A stretch of 64,000 nt of DNA. It comes from Mucilaginibacter ginsenosidivorax. Its GTDB lineage: Bacteria > Bacteroidota > Bacteroidia > Sphingobacteriales > Sphingobacteriaceae. Below, piece after piece: positions 34,875 through 44,658 of the stretch. The stretch covers positions 5,394,001 to 5,458,000 of the forward strand of contig NZ_CP042437.1 in assembly GCF_007971525.1 (NCBI RefSeq), given 5' to 3'. Made by a program: the position numbers and the translations under genes. The notes beneath the pieces were generated by a model. That model had not been told where the DNA came from. It searched no databases and saw only the letters and a list, made by a program, of their open reading frames with translations. Position 1 is the stretch's first letter. Each line of letters begins with the position of its first letter.

Positions 34875-35234
34875 TTACCAAATTCCCGCGTGGTATACCA
34901 TGTTGTCATCGTTCAATAAAAGCGCTTCCAGGATCACTGCTCCAAGTGTCTGCGTGAACCCGGTTTCCGGCAAACTGTTCAATACATTATTTTCTAAATA
35001 GCCCAGCAACTGATCGCCGCCATTAAAAAGGATGAAGATCAATTCCTGCTTATCCGGATAATTCCGGGGCATCGAAGGTGAGCTGCTTATCTTAACGACG
35101 TACGTATAGCCCTCGTAACTCGACCGGTCCAGGTTTTCGATAAAGAGGTCGTCAGGTGCCGAGGAAATTTCGAGCCTGATCTCTAAGTTATCGTTCTGGT
35201 AAGTAAACCCTACCGTTTTGTCAATTGCATTCAT
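34875..35234 (-). CDS. Hypothetical protein between the KAP NTPase and a large nuclease-like gene
   Basis: This 119-residue acidic protein is predicted beta-rich at the start (VGFTYQNDNLEIRLEIS) with a helical end (TLGAVILEALLLND). No family was recognised. It is transcribed leftward, against the two large neighbours, and its start is 87 nt from the start chosen for the large gene, so the two share a divergent promoter region. It could be a partner, inhibitor or regulator of either neighbour. Confidence 0.55.
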   Translation of the reverse strand: MNAIDKTVGFTYQNDNLEIRLEISSAPDDLFIENLDRSSYEGYTYVVKISSSPSMPRNYPDKQELIFILFNGGDQLLGYLENNVLNSLPETGFTQTLGAVILEALLLNDDNMVYHAGIW

Positions 35235-35321
35235 GTTGAATTAAGCCTGCTCTATTTGCATATAAAGTTAAAAATAGTGTCCATCATTTTAGTAAATTTA
35301 AAGTTGTTAAATTTTTATTCA

Positions 35322-38300
35322 ATGGATGATGTATACGCGCAACTCAGCAAAGCCTTCTGCAATTTTTCAAAAGACAGCATTATTCTCCTGTTGAGTTCAT
35401 TGAACGTTTTTCCTGAAAATCATTCGCAGCGTATACGCATAACAACAGCTTTACAAGCTGCTATCAGGATGGAAGCCGGCGACCAGGCAGCGAGAATTTC
35501 CCCGGCACAGCTGGCTGAAGTTTTAGAACGGGTTTTCATACCGGGAACTGACGCATGGAATATCGAAGATCCGCAGGAAATTTTATTTACCGAGTTGTTC
35601 CTCTTCCATGGGGGAAACTTTATAATATTCCCGGAAGTGTTCGCAGATAGCCATAACGGATTGAGAAATCTGGTCGATACCATATTCATGACCGAAAATA
35701 AATTTCCCAAAGCGTTTAAAGAGGAAGTGTTTTTCGCGGTGAGCGCGCTTTTAATCATGAGTGACCAGGTAGCTGCAAGAATGGATTATCGGAGGAATTC
35801 GACAAGCCCGGAACGGCATCACGAACCCGTATTTTTTCCTTCAAGGCAACAACAGGAAGCAGGCCTGGCTGCTGTACAATTTTTATACGATGATATATTA
35901 AAGCCCGATCTAAACGACATAGCGATCCGGAAGGCCATCATCGATACGTTCACATGTAAGGCCAATTCCCCATTTATCGCTACCGATGATCATATGAATA
36001 GCCCGGTCGCCACGCGGCCACTGTACCAAATAGGTAATCAATTGATCATCATTAACTTACAGGGGATTGCAGCAGCCTTAGTACATTTTATAGTCAAAAA
36101 GATTCTCCAATACAAAATATTGGATAGTTTTCTGGCGGAATACAAACGAGTGCTCAAAGAACGTGTCAGGAATTTGATCAGGAGGATTGATTTTGATGAA
36201 ATCGAAAATGTGCCTGCAGTATCAAGTGGACACCCCCTGTTTGAACTCGAGCTGCTTTATAAATTCGATGAGGATAAACTTGCCTGGATCACCATTATTC
36301 CCGATCTTTTTAAATCCTATAACACAGAAATATTCTTTACGAAAGAAAATCATTTTATTCCAGCCGAAGTATTGTTAAAGAGAAAAGAGGCTATCAGCGA
36401 GTATCTGTTAAATCATTACCCGAACCATGAGGTTTTATATCTCGACGTTTATGCTCCGGTAGGAAGGGAGTTCGCCATTGCCCTCCGGCAGGCCGCGCAT
36501 AAGATAGTCGCCTTGACGTTCTCAGACCTCCGTTATGTGACGCTTCGGGATTCCGGGTCAGACGGTTTACGGTTCTGGCACTACTTTCGCGCGCGAGAGG
36601 ACTACGCCCTGCATGGCGAGATCCGATCATTTAGCTTTTTGGACTCCTATGCATATTTCAAGCTCCATGAGGACAGCTTTTATCTGACAGATGAGCACCG
36701 GTACCCTTCGGTTTGGATCGATATCGGTTTGGCCAACGACTTCAGAAAAGAGGCTCAGGACAAAACCGATATCCATTTGGTACCTTTAGCGAACGCCCTG
36801 GTCGAAGTAGAAAAGCGATTTTCTCACCGGGAAATAAATATCTATCTCCCAAACGAAAGCAATCTTTTGCCCAGACAATATGTAGAAAACGACCACGTTT
36901 CTTTCTGGGTACATGTGCAGTTCTCTAAACGCAGTAACCCGGTTATCCGTCAAACAGCCTGGATGCTCATGGAATCAGTTGCTTATTGGTTGTGGGAAAT
37001 TGGTGAAGAGCTGCAGCGCCCGTTCGTAAATGAAAATCGAATAATTATACACTATGAGCTGATCCTTAAAGATGAGGAGAAATACGCCGGGTATACCTTT
37101 GATGAAGCCTGGGATCCGGAAACAGTTTTGCCACTTTTTTCCGCAATGGCAAAGCCGCAGCTCATCGAGATAATTGTGCCTTTTGAACTCGCTTATCTGG
37201 TCAATGGCATGAACAACAACAATGATCGGGTTATTTTAAGATGGCTGATTACAGGCTACAATCATTGTCTTTCTTCCCGCGGTTTGGAACAACTTTTGAA
37301 CGCAGATGAAATCATCGAAAAATATGCGCCGAAGGGAAAGAAAACCATGATGATGGGATTTGACACCCTGAAAAATCCCATGCTGCATGCCCATCAACTT
37401 CCTGAGCCCCGTTTCGTTGCGGATTTTGAGATTCAATCCATCCTCAATGATCTTGGGCTTAACGCTGCACCCGGGTATCCGGTAGGAGACTTGGTTACCG
37501 TACGGGAGAAAAATAAATTGTCCAATGCTATCGTCGCCTATCATTTTAATGCTCTAAAGGAAATGATTAACAACTTTCCGAGCCAATCGTTATTACATTA
37601 CCTGCTCGCCATGAACGAGTCCCTTTGGCGCCTTAAACATATGACAGGACAAAAGATAACATCGAGACTGGCCTGTTTTTCACGAGTACCGTCGATGCGG
37701 CAAGAGATTATTGACGAAAACCTGGAGATTGAAGAGGCCACGCTGGCACTTCGTTGTCTGATTGAGATCGTGGTCGCTATCCCACCATCGGGCAATAAGA
37801 TGGTTAACAACAAGGATTATGATCGGATGTTGGCGCTCACTAAAGAAATCATTGTTTGGGGCACTATCAGCGATGAGCTCAATTTTGGGGTCAACGAGCT
37901 GGATCTTGGTGTCTTACCGTCGGGACGCGTAGGCTCAGGAAAAAAATTCCTTAATGAATCCATCCGCCCTTATAATGTTGCGAAAAAGAATGAGGCGATA
38001 GACGAACGTGTATCGAAAGAGGAGATGCAGGCAGTTGGCACGTCTCCTGTAAAAGAAAAGAGAGACAACAGCACGAGAGAACATGCTTTTGAAGCAGAAT
38101 TCGGATTCAATTGGTCGACGTATCTTGATATGCTGATGACCTTGGTTGATCAGGGATTTGAGACACCAGATGGGGTTGTGGTACGCAGCAGAGCGTCAAT
38201 AATTCGCCTGATACAGGAAAGATACCCGCTAAAAGAAGAACTTATCGATTCATTTCTGCAACAGTTCAGCCTTTCAACACGCGGAACATGGGAGACCCTG

Positions 38301-39002
38301 CCGGACGGCTACCGCATAACCGATATTTATCCCTGGAGATATACAAGAAGTTTATCGCTCATGCGCAAGCCGATTATGGAGATAGTCATCGGGGGGCAAA
38401 ACTTATTTTATTGGGGAATGCGCCAGGCGTTGCTCTCTTACCAGTACCTGGATGATATCATTTCGGATGGCCGTTATAACGCCCGGAGTGCTGCAATGAA
38501 GTCTTATATCAGTACGCTGCTTCATGAAAAAGGGAAACGGTTTACGAGAGCGGTTTTCGCGTGGCTTACTGAAGTTACCGCAGCTGATCACTACATCATT
38601 GACCGTGAGGTAAAGATTGACGAAAGGGGCAAGCTTCAAGCGGATAAGAATTACGGAGATATCGATATTCTCATTATCGATTTGAATTTAAAAAAAATCA
38701 TTTCTGTTGAATGTAAACATGTCACCCCCGCCAGGATCACCAGTGAATTTGCGTCGGAACTGAAAAAGTTCGAATCAGAATGGATTGGCAAGCATTTAAA
38801 GCGGCATAAATGGCTGGTTGCTAACCTCGCTGAAATAGTGAGTGTGTATAAATTAATCAACATAGCTGATTATCAGATCAAGTCGATCTTTTTGACCAGT
38901 GAGAAAATCCCTTTTCCATTCATTACAAAAAATTATAAGGGACTTCCGTTTTACGATTTTCAAGAGTGGAAACGAAATCCGAATTCGCTAAGTTCATTAT
39001 AA
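35322..39002 (+). CDS. Large uncharacterised protein with C-terminal PD-(D/E)XK nuclease signature
   Basis: The start is placed at ATG 35322 (MDDVYAQLSKAF), 1226 residues; an in-frame TTG at 35256 would add a hydrophobic leader without support. Most of the chain shows no recognised domain: long alpha/beta stretches with many Tyr/Trp residues and a charged linker (about 900-935). Near the end, YGDIDILIIDLNLKKIISVECKH has the D...(D/E)XK spacing of restriction-like nucleases (Asp in DIDILI, Glu-Cys-Lys). That supports a DNA-cleaving domain of the Mrr/Archaeal-HJR type. There is no signal peptide. Next to a KAP NTPase in a debris-rich region, a defence role is likely but unproven. I find no name for this architecture. 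Confidence 0.7.
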   Translation: MDDVYAQLSKAFCNFSKDSIILLLSSLNVFPENHSQRIRITTALQAAIRMEAGDQAARISPAQLAEVLERVFIPGTDAWNIEDPQEILFTELFLFHGGNFIIFPEVFADSHNGLRNLVDTIFMTENKFPKAFKEEVFFAVSALLIMSDQVAARMDYRRNSTSPERHHEPVFFPSRQQQEAGLAAVQFLYDDILKPDLNDIAIRKAIIDTFTCKANSPFIATDDHMNSPVATRPLYQIGNQLIIINLQGIAAALVHFIVKKILQYKILDSFLAEYKRVLKERVRNLIRRIDFDEIENVPAVSSGHPLFELELLYKFDEDKLAWITIIPDLFKSYNTEIFFTKENHFIPAEVLLKRKEAISEYLLNHYPNHEVLYLDVYAPVGREFAIALRQAAHKIVALTFSDLRYVTLRDSGSDGLRFWHYFRAREDYALHGEIRSFSFLDSYAYFKLHEDSFYLTDEHRYPSVWIDIGLANDFRKEAQDKTDIHLVPLANALVEVEKRFSHREINIYLPNESNLLPRQYVENDHVSFWVHVQFSKRSNPVIRQTAWMLMESVAYWLWEIGEELQRPFVNENRIIIHYELILKDEEKYAGYTFDEAWDPETVLPLFSAMAKPQLIEIIVPFELAYLVNGMNNNNDRVILRWLITGYNHCLSSRGLEQLLNADEIIEKYAPKGKKTMMMGFDTLKNPMLHAHQLPEPRFVADFEIQSILNDLGLNAAPGYPVGDLVTVREKNKLSNAIVAYHFNALKEMINNFPSQSLLHYLLAMNESLWRLKHMTGQKITSRLACFSRVPSMRQEIIDENLEIEEATLALRCLIEIVVAIPPSGNKMVNNKDYDRMLALTKEIIVWGTISDELNFGVNELDLGVLPSGRVGSGKKFLNESIRPYNVAKKNEAIDERVSKEEMQAVGTSPVKEKRDNSTREHAFEAEFGFNWSTYLDMLMTLVDQGFETPDGVVVRSRASIIRLIQERYPLKEELIDSFLQQFSLSTRGTWETLPDGYRITDIYPWRYTRSLSLMRKPIMEIVIGGQNLFYWGMRQALLSYQYLDDIISDGRYNARSAAMKSYISTLLHEKGKRFTRAVFAWLTEVTAADHYIIDREVKIDERGKLQADKNYGDIDILIIDLNLKKIISVECKHVTPARITSEFASELKKFESEWIGKHLKRHKWLVANLAEIVSVYKLINIADYQIKSIFLTSEKIPFPFITKNYKGLPFYDFQEWKRNPNSLSSL

Positions 39003-39724
39003 TTGCTTTATAACTACAAAATCAAAACGCAGCGAATATTTTCATGATTGAAGAGCCATGCGGGGGGCGATTCTTAAAATAATGCTGACTAACGACGTCA
39101 GCACACCGAAAAGGATCTTCAGGAGTTTCCGGACGTATTTCGACCTTTCCCTAATCGAATTCAATCCCAACCAAAAAGCGGAGTGAGTAAAAATTATTTT
39201 CTCACGTTGCGTTGTGAATGCTGAAAACATAAATCCAAGAAATAAATGTTACTTTTGAAATACTACAATAGGTACAAGTTGCATAATCTAGGGGCCGGAA
39301 AAAATGTCAAACATTTTGTTACTGATTTGTATCTTGGATGTTTTAATTGATTGATAATCAGTGTGTCATTACTTTCTGTATCGGCAAGTAAGCTGTAAAA
39401 AAAATAAATTCAATCTATCTTTAGGGTTCTTAATTGCAGCAAATTACCTGATTTTTTGTCGGCTTCTTATTTTGTGATGATGATTGATTTTTTTTAATCA
39501 TCACGAAGAACGATTTTATTTTTTTTATTAATTATTGGTTGGTAATCAATAATATATATGAATATGCTGTTATTGGTTAGCGGTATGCTATAAATAGATT
39601 TTTTAAATCATGTGATATATTTCGCATAACGCCCGGAAACAAAAATGTTTATATTGGTATGTTATTTGGGTAAGCATGTTCGCCACCAACTCGTTAACTA
39701 CTTAACTTTCAAAAAATAAATTCA
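39003..39724. other. AT-rich gap closing the accessory block
   Basis: No supported gene. A 62-codon minus-strand frame (39042-39230) with a basic, hydrophobic end is doubtful. An 8-bp stem TGATGATT/AATCATCA surrounds a T-rich loop near 39478-39502. Composition is clearly more AT-rich than the flanking genes, as expected at the edge of imported DNA. The promoter of the following kinase must lie here. Confidence 0.45.
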
Positions 39725-42040
39725 ATGGGTCATCAGTTACCAGCCCTTGCCCAACAAGCAGGCAGAAAGGCGAATATCCCAAAAAACTGCTGGCTAACGG
39801 TGGCTGTCAATTGCAAATATTTTACAATCCTGTTAGCAATTTTAATGCTGATTTTGCCAGGATTTTGCCCCGCCCAGGAGCTAAAGCAGCAATTGTATAC
39901 GCAATCAGTTCATCACCAGCCTGACACATCGCGTATTAAGGCTTTATATCAATTGGGCCTTTACTATTTATCGCATTATAATCAAAAAAATCATTTAGAT
40001 AGTGCGCAGTTTTATTTGAACAAAGCACTCCTGATGGCTACAGCGGCACACCGAAGCACCGAGGTAAACAGGTGTAATTTGCAATTGGGCAATGTGTACC
40101 TGGCACGCAATAACCTGCCTTTTGCCGAAAGATACTACACGCTTGTGGCGCAGGCACATGAAGCAAAGCTGGAAACTGCTAAGCAGGCGCAAACGTGGTT
40201 GGAATTCGGCGAGAATGTGTTAAATAAAATGACAGATACCGGAAAAAGAAATCCTGAGTTGGCAGCCGAAATAGCCGAAAAATACTATAACCGAGGTATA
40301 AGATTGCTGGAAACCACCGGGGATACCGGCGCTCTTGTTGAAAGGGGAATTATTATAGCCACGTTTTTTAGTGCCCGCGGTTATAATCGGTATTACAGGA
40401 AAAGGTCTATAGATATCATTAAAAAATTTGAAACCTCCAGCTTTGCCCAGATTAATGCGCTGTGTGCAAATTTATCACAGATTTATAGGGATGAGGGCAA
40501 TAACAACATGTCGCTCTTTTATTTACTGAAAGCGATGAACCGTATGGACCGGTTACGAGATACAGTTAATAAAGATGTGCTATATGGCGAACTGGCACTG
40601 ATTTATGACGAACTGGGACAAGTAGACGAAAGCATACAATGGTATAAAAAAACATTGGCGCTACGGGAAAATATACCCAACACATCACCGGCGGGCTTAT
40701 ACCGGACGGCTGGTTTTTTGGCGCTTAACCTCAACAAACGGGGGCGCAGTGCCGAAGGGCTCAGCTACATCATAGATCTGGAAAAAAGGTACCCACCAAA
40801 AGACGATGACGTGAGAGGTATGGCCGCCCAGGTAAAGGCATATTGTTATGATGGGCTTATGCAGTATAAGTTAGCCGAAAAATACTACCTGGTAATGATG
40901 ATGTATTACAGGAACTCGCGTACCGGTTACCTGCGAGAGATAGGTACGTATGATATTGCCAATTTTTATGTACAACAAAAAAAATACAGCAAGGCGGCTT
41001 ATTACCTGAAAGATTTGAACGAGGGGAATTTTAATTTATCCCGCGAAAGGAATATCAATTTAATGCGTTTTAAAATAGATTCTGCTGCTGGGAAACCCTG
41101 GTCTGCTATCAAGTATTTTCAGCAGTATAAACGGTTGAACGATTCGATCTTTAATGCCACAAAAAGCGGACAAATAGAAGAATTGCAAATAAAATACGCC
41201 ACCGATCAGAAAGAGAGCGACCTTGTATCCGTTACAAAAGACCGGCAGTTACAGTATGAAAAGGCGAACCATGCCACCAACTCACGCAATATTACATTGA
41301 TAGGTATTGGTGTGCTTTTAATTGTTGTAGGCTTACTTTACAATAGCCATCGCATAAACCAAAAAAAAACTATTGAGATAGATCGTAAGAATAAAGAACT
41401 GAACCAATTGGTGAGCGAAAAAGATAGTTTATTGGAAGAAAAAGAATGGCTGATAAAAGAGGTTCATCACCGGGTGAAAAACAACCTGCAAATAGTAATG
41501 AGCTTGCTTCAGCGGCAATCGTCGTTTATCAATAATAAAGAAGCGCTGGCAGCTATTCGCAATAGCGAACATCGCATGCATTCAATAGCCCTTATACACC
41601 AAAAGTTGTATCAGTCAGATAGTTTAATGCTGGTAAACATGATTGATTACATAAACGATATGGTTGGGTACCTGCAGGAATGCTTTGATTTGGGCAACCG
41701 CATCAGGTTTGAGAAATTAGTTGCCGATATCAACTTTGAAGTAAATATTGCCGTACCTATGGGCCTTATTCTGAACGAAGCTATTACCAATTCAATTAAA
41801 TATGCTTTTAACGGTCATCGGGATGGTTATATACGGGTGGCCCTTGAGCAAACCGGGGAAAACGATTATTTATTGGAAATAGCCGACAATGGCCGGGGCC
41901 TTGCCGTTGACATTGACCTGGAGAAAATGAATTCGATGGGGTTTAATCTCATGCGGGGTTTAAGCAAACAGCTTGGTGGAAAATTATCGGTGTCAAATGC
42001 TCATGGGCTGGTTATAAAAATAGCATTTCATACACGCTAA
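39725..42040 (+). CDS. TPR sensor histidine kinase (HisKA_2 type), first of a pair
   Basis: This 771-residue protein has a hydrophobic export signal (about 33-55), then periplasmic tetratricopeptide repeats (about 60-460: YQLGLYYLSHYN, AERYYTLVAQ, YGELALIYDELGQVDESIQWY). A transmembrane helix (about 520-540) and coiled coil follow. The HisKA_2 box is IKEVHHRVKNNLQIVMSLLQ, followed by a HATPase with LILNEAITNSIKYAF and ADNGRGLA. HisKA_2 kinases of this layout are common in Bacteroidota. No promoter was recognised. It lies 342 nt upstream of a close paralogue, and a sigma54-type regulator follows, so the three form a probable signalling unit. Confidence 0.9.
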   Translation: MGHQLPALAQQAGRKANIPKNCWLTVAVNCKYFTILLAILMLILPGFCPAQELKQQLYTQSVHHQPDTSRIKALYQLGLYYLSHYNQKNHLDSAQFYLNKALLMATAAHRSTEVNRCNLQLGNVYLARNNLPFAERYYTLVAQAHEAKLETAKQAQTWLEFGENVLNKMTDTGKRNPELAAEIAEKYYNRGIRLLETTGDTGALVERGIIIATFFSARGYNRYYRKRSIDIIKKFETSSFAQINALCANLSQIYRDEGNNNMSLFYLLKAMNRMDRLRDTVNKDVLYGELALIYDELGQVDESIQWYKKTLALRENIPNTSPAGLYRTAGFLALNLNKRGRSAEGLSYIIDLEKRYPPKDDDVRGMAAQVKAYCYDGLMQYKLAEKYYLVMMMYYRNSRTGYLREIGTYDIANFYVQQKKYSKAAYYLKDLNEGNFNLSRERNINLMRFKIDSAAGKPWSAIKYFQQYKRLNDSIFNATKSGQIEELQIKYATDQKESDLVSVTKDRQLQYEKANHATNSRNITLIGIGVLLIVVGLLYNSHRINQKKTIEIDRKNKELNQLVSEKDSLLEEKEWLIKEVHHRVKNNLQIVMSLLQRQSSFINNKEALAAIRNSEHRMHSIALIHQKLYQSDSLMLVNMIDYINDMVGYLQECFDLGNRIRFEKLVADINFEVNIAVPMGLILNEAITNSIKYAFNGHRDGYIRVALEQTGENDYLLEIADNGRGLAVDIDLEKMNSMGFNLMRGLSKQLGGKLSVSNAHGLVIKIAFHTR

Positions 42041-42061
42041 AATTATAAAACAACACTTATT

Positions 42062-42085
42062 AAAACAACGATATATCGTTGTTTT
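42062..42085 (+). terminator. Palindromic hairpin after the first TPR kinase
   Basis: AAAACAACGATA and its exact complement form a 24-bp perfect palindrome ending in TTTT, 22 nt past the stop. It fits a Rho-independent terminator and, being symmetric, could act from both sides. The rest of the 342-bp gap to the next gene shows no further features. Confidence 0.7.
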
Positions 42086-42382
42086 GCAGCTAAATATCGC
42101 TGCCATCGTTACACGGTAACATATTTTACGTAGGCCGCAAAATAAAAATACATCTCAATTTGTAATTGTGTTTGCTAATAAAAATCTGGCGGCTATTACG
42201 CTAAGTTGTGGCAGGGTTTATGAATAAGCATTCCCCTCAGTTATAACCTGCCGCCGGAACGGCAATAATTATCGAGGTAATGGATTTTAAATTTTAAATG
42301 ACAGCCAGGTTTAATTGCAGATCCGGGAAACTTCATCAACAAGTTGCCGGATGCAGAAGCAATTGGCTATTAACAATAAATT

Positions 42383-44641
42383 ATGCTTAAAGCGACGGTT
42401 CTTCTGTCATTATTTATTGCTGCAACCTATCCAAGCTTTTCCCAAACGGCGCCTAAGGATAAGGTAAGCAACCTGCTTGCCCAATTACAAACGGCCAGGC
42501 CGGATACCAATCAGCTAAACATTCTTCACCAACTTGGAAGCTATTACCTTGAGCGGCACTTCAGGTTAAACAAGCCCGATCTTGACAGCGCTTTTGTTTT
42601 TTTTAAAAGGGAGAACAGCTTAAGCACAAAGTTGCATGTGGAGGCTGGTTCCGGCCGCTTAGAAAGCCTGTGCAGTTTAGGTACAGTTTACCTCTCGAAG
42701 AATATGCTCGACAGCGGAAAGGCATGTTTTATGCAGGTAGTAGATTTTTATAAAAAAAAGGGCAACAAACAACAGGAAGCTGATATATGGGAAAGGTTTG
42801 GTAAAACAACCGAATTGGCAAACTGGCCCCTTGTGCCCGCAAATTTGGCAACAGAAGTAATTGGGGCGTACAACAACGCTATTGCTTTATTTATAGCTAC
42901 CAATGACAGGCAGCGTGAAATTATGGCCAGGTACAACCTTGCCCACGGGCATTTTAAACTCGGCCTTATATATTTGGCCGAAAAAGATTGCATACAAGCC
43001 ATTGAGAAATACGGGAATAGCTCATTTAGCAATATGGAAGCTATTTATTTTATCCTGGCCCATATCCACAGGTATCGTGGCAATATGAATAAAGCGCTTT
43101 TTTATATCTTAGAAAGTATAAGGTGGATAGATAAAAGTCGCGATACCACCAACCTGCCGGCAAAGCAAGCTGTACTTTTTGGCGAGTTGGCCGAAGTATA
43201 CGATGCACTCGGGCAAACCGATAACAGTATTACCTGGTATAAAAAAACGCTGGCCCTGCGCGAAAACCTTCCTTTACCGCTTCAGCAAAAATACAGGACA
43301 GCCGGTTTTATTGTTAAAGGGCTGATAAAGCAGAAAAGATATTCTGAAGCGCTTGCCCTTACGCTTGGCATAGAAAAAAGGCACCCGCCGGATGATAATT
43401 ACGATAAAGCTATTATTACACAAATAAAGGCTTATTGTTACGAAGCTTTAAAAGACTATAAAAATGCAGAAGCTGCCTATGTTGAAATGATGAGGCTTTA
43501 TCCCAAAACCAAATCGGACGAGATTGTTTCTTTGGCTAAATATGATATTGCCAAATTTTATATAGCGCAAAAAAAATTTGATCGGGCCGCATTTTACCTT
43601 GATGAAAACATTCCCAAATATGCCGCTGTCACCAGGGCCAGGGACTATCACTTTATAGTTTATAAAATTGATTCAGCAAAAGGGGACTATTTATCGGCAC
43701 TACAGCATCAATATTTATTTAAGCAGTTTAGCGATTCTATTTTTAATAGTAATAAAAGCAGGGAAATTCAGGAGTTGCAGATTAAGTATGAAACTGAGCA
43801 AAAGGAACGCGATATCAAATTCTTAACAAAGGAAGGCCAACTGCAACATGAAAAGGCTGTACGGGCCAACAATACGCGCAACCTTACCCTGGCAATTAGC
43901 GTGCTGCTTATTTTTTTAATATGCTTGATTTTTAATAGTTACAGGATAAAACAGCGAACCAACGTGGCGCTGAACGCGCTTGTTAATGAAAAAGATAAGC
44001 TATTGGCAGAAAAGCAATGGCTGCTAAAAGAGATCCATCACCGGGTAAAAAATAATCTGCAAATAGTAATGGGGCTGTTGCAGCGGCAGTCGGCCTATAT
44101 TGATAATGACGAGGCGCTGGCCGCCATACAGAATAGCGAAAATAGGATGCACTCCATTGCGCTGATTCACCAGAAACTGTACCAGTCCGAAAATCTCGAC
44201 CTGATTTGTATGCAGGAGTATATTGATGAAATGATCAGTTATTTAAAAGACAGTTGCGGCCTTGATAACCGTATTTTGTTCGAAAAACAAATAGATGAAC
44301 TTTATTTGGACGTGGCGCAGGCAGTGCCGCTTGGTTTAATACTGAACGAAGCCATCACAAATGCCATTAAATACGCTTACAAACCCGATGAGGCCGGTAC
44401 TATTTATATTTCACTGGTTAGTAAAGCCGACGGGAACAACCAGTTAACTATAGCCGATAACGGGCCCGGCCTGCCTGCTGCCTTTAATATAAATAAAGTT
44501 GAATCGTTAGGTATAAATTTAATGCGGGGATTGGCCAAGCAACTGGGCGGAAGTTTTGATATCATCAGCGAACAGGGATGTATAATAAATATTGATTTTA
44601 AAACAGAAATATTTAACAGGGTTACAGCAAAACAGAAATAA
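42383..44641 (+). CDS. TPR sensor histidine kinase (HisKA_2 type), second of a pair
   Basis: This 752-residue paralogue of the preceding gene has a signal peptide (MLKATVLLSLFIAATYPSFS), TPR units (about 40-430: LHQLGSYYLERHF, FGELAEVYDALGQTDNSITW), and a TM helix near 510-530. The HisKA_2 box is LLKEIHHRVKNNLQIVMGLL and the HATPase has LILNEAITNAIKYAY and ADNGPGLP. The two kinases are nearly the same length and share the phrase SIALIHQKLYQSE/D, so a tandem duplication is clear. It ends 17 nt before the sigma54 regulator, indicating co-transcription and a kinase-regulator partnership. Confidence 0.9.
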   Translation: MLKATVLLSLFIAATYPSFSQTAPKDKVSNLLAQLQTARPDTNQLNILHQLGSYYLERHFRLNKPDLDSAFVFFKRENSLSTKLHVEAGSGRLESLCSLGTVYLSKNMLDSGKACFMQVVDFYKKKGNKQQEADIWERFGKTTELANWPLVPANLATEVIGAYNNAIALFIATNDRQREIMARYNLAHGHFKLGLIYLAEKDCIQAIEKYGNSSFSNMEAIYFILAHIHRYRGNMNKALFYILESIRWIDKSRDTTNLPAKQAVLFGELAEVYDALGQTDNSITWYKKTLALRENLPLPLQQKYRTAGFIVKGLIKQKRYSEALALTLGIEKRHPPDDNYDKAIITQIKAYCYEALKDYKNAEAAYVEMMRLYPKTKSDEIVSLAKYDIAKFYIAQKKFDRAAFYLDENIPKYAAVTRARDYHFIVYKIDSAKGDYLSALQHQYLFKQFSDSIFNSNKSREIQELQIKYETEQKERDIKFLTKEGQLQHEKAVRANNTRNLTLAISVLLIFLICLIFNSYRIKQRTNVALNALVNEKDKLLAEKQWLLKEIHHRVKNNLQIVMGLLQRQSAYIDNDEALAAIQNSENRMHSIALIHQKLYQSENLDLICMQEYIDEMISYLKDSCGLDNRILFEKQIDELYLDVAQAVPLGLILNEAITNAIKYAYKPDEAGTIYISLVSKADGNNQLTIADNGPGLPAAFNINKVESLGINLMRGLAKQLGGSFDIISEQGCIINIDFKTEIFNRVTAKQK

Positions 44642-44658
44642 CACTAACTTAGAAGGTC

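Noticed and set aside
39042..39230. 62-codon minus-strand frame after the large nuclease-like gene
   Set aside because: Short, basic and hydrophobic without a known pattern, in an AT-rich debris zone. Not supported as a gene.
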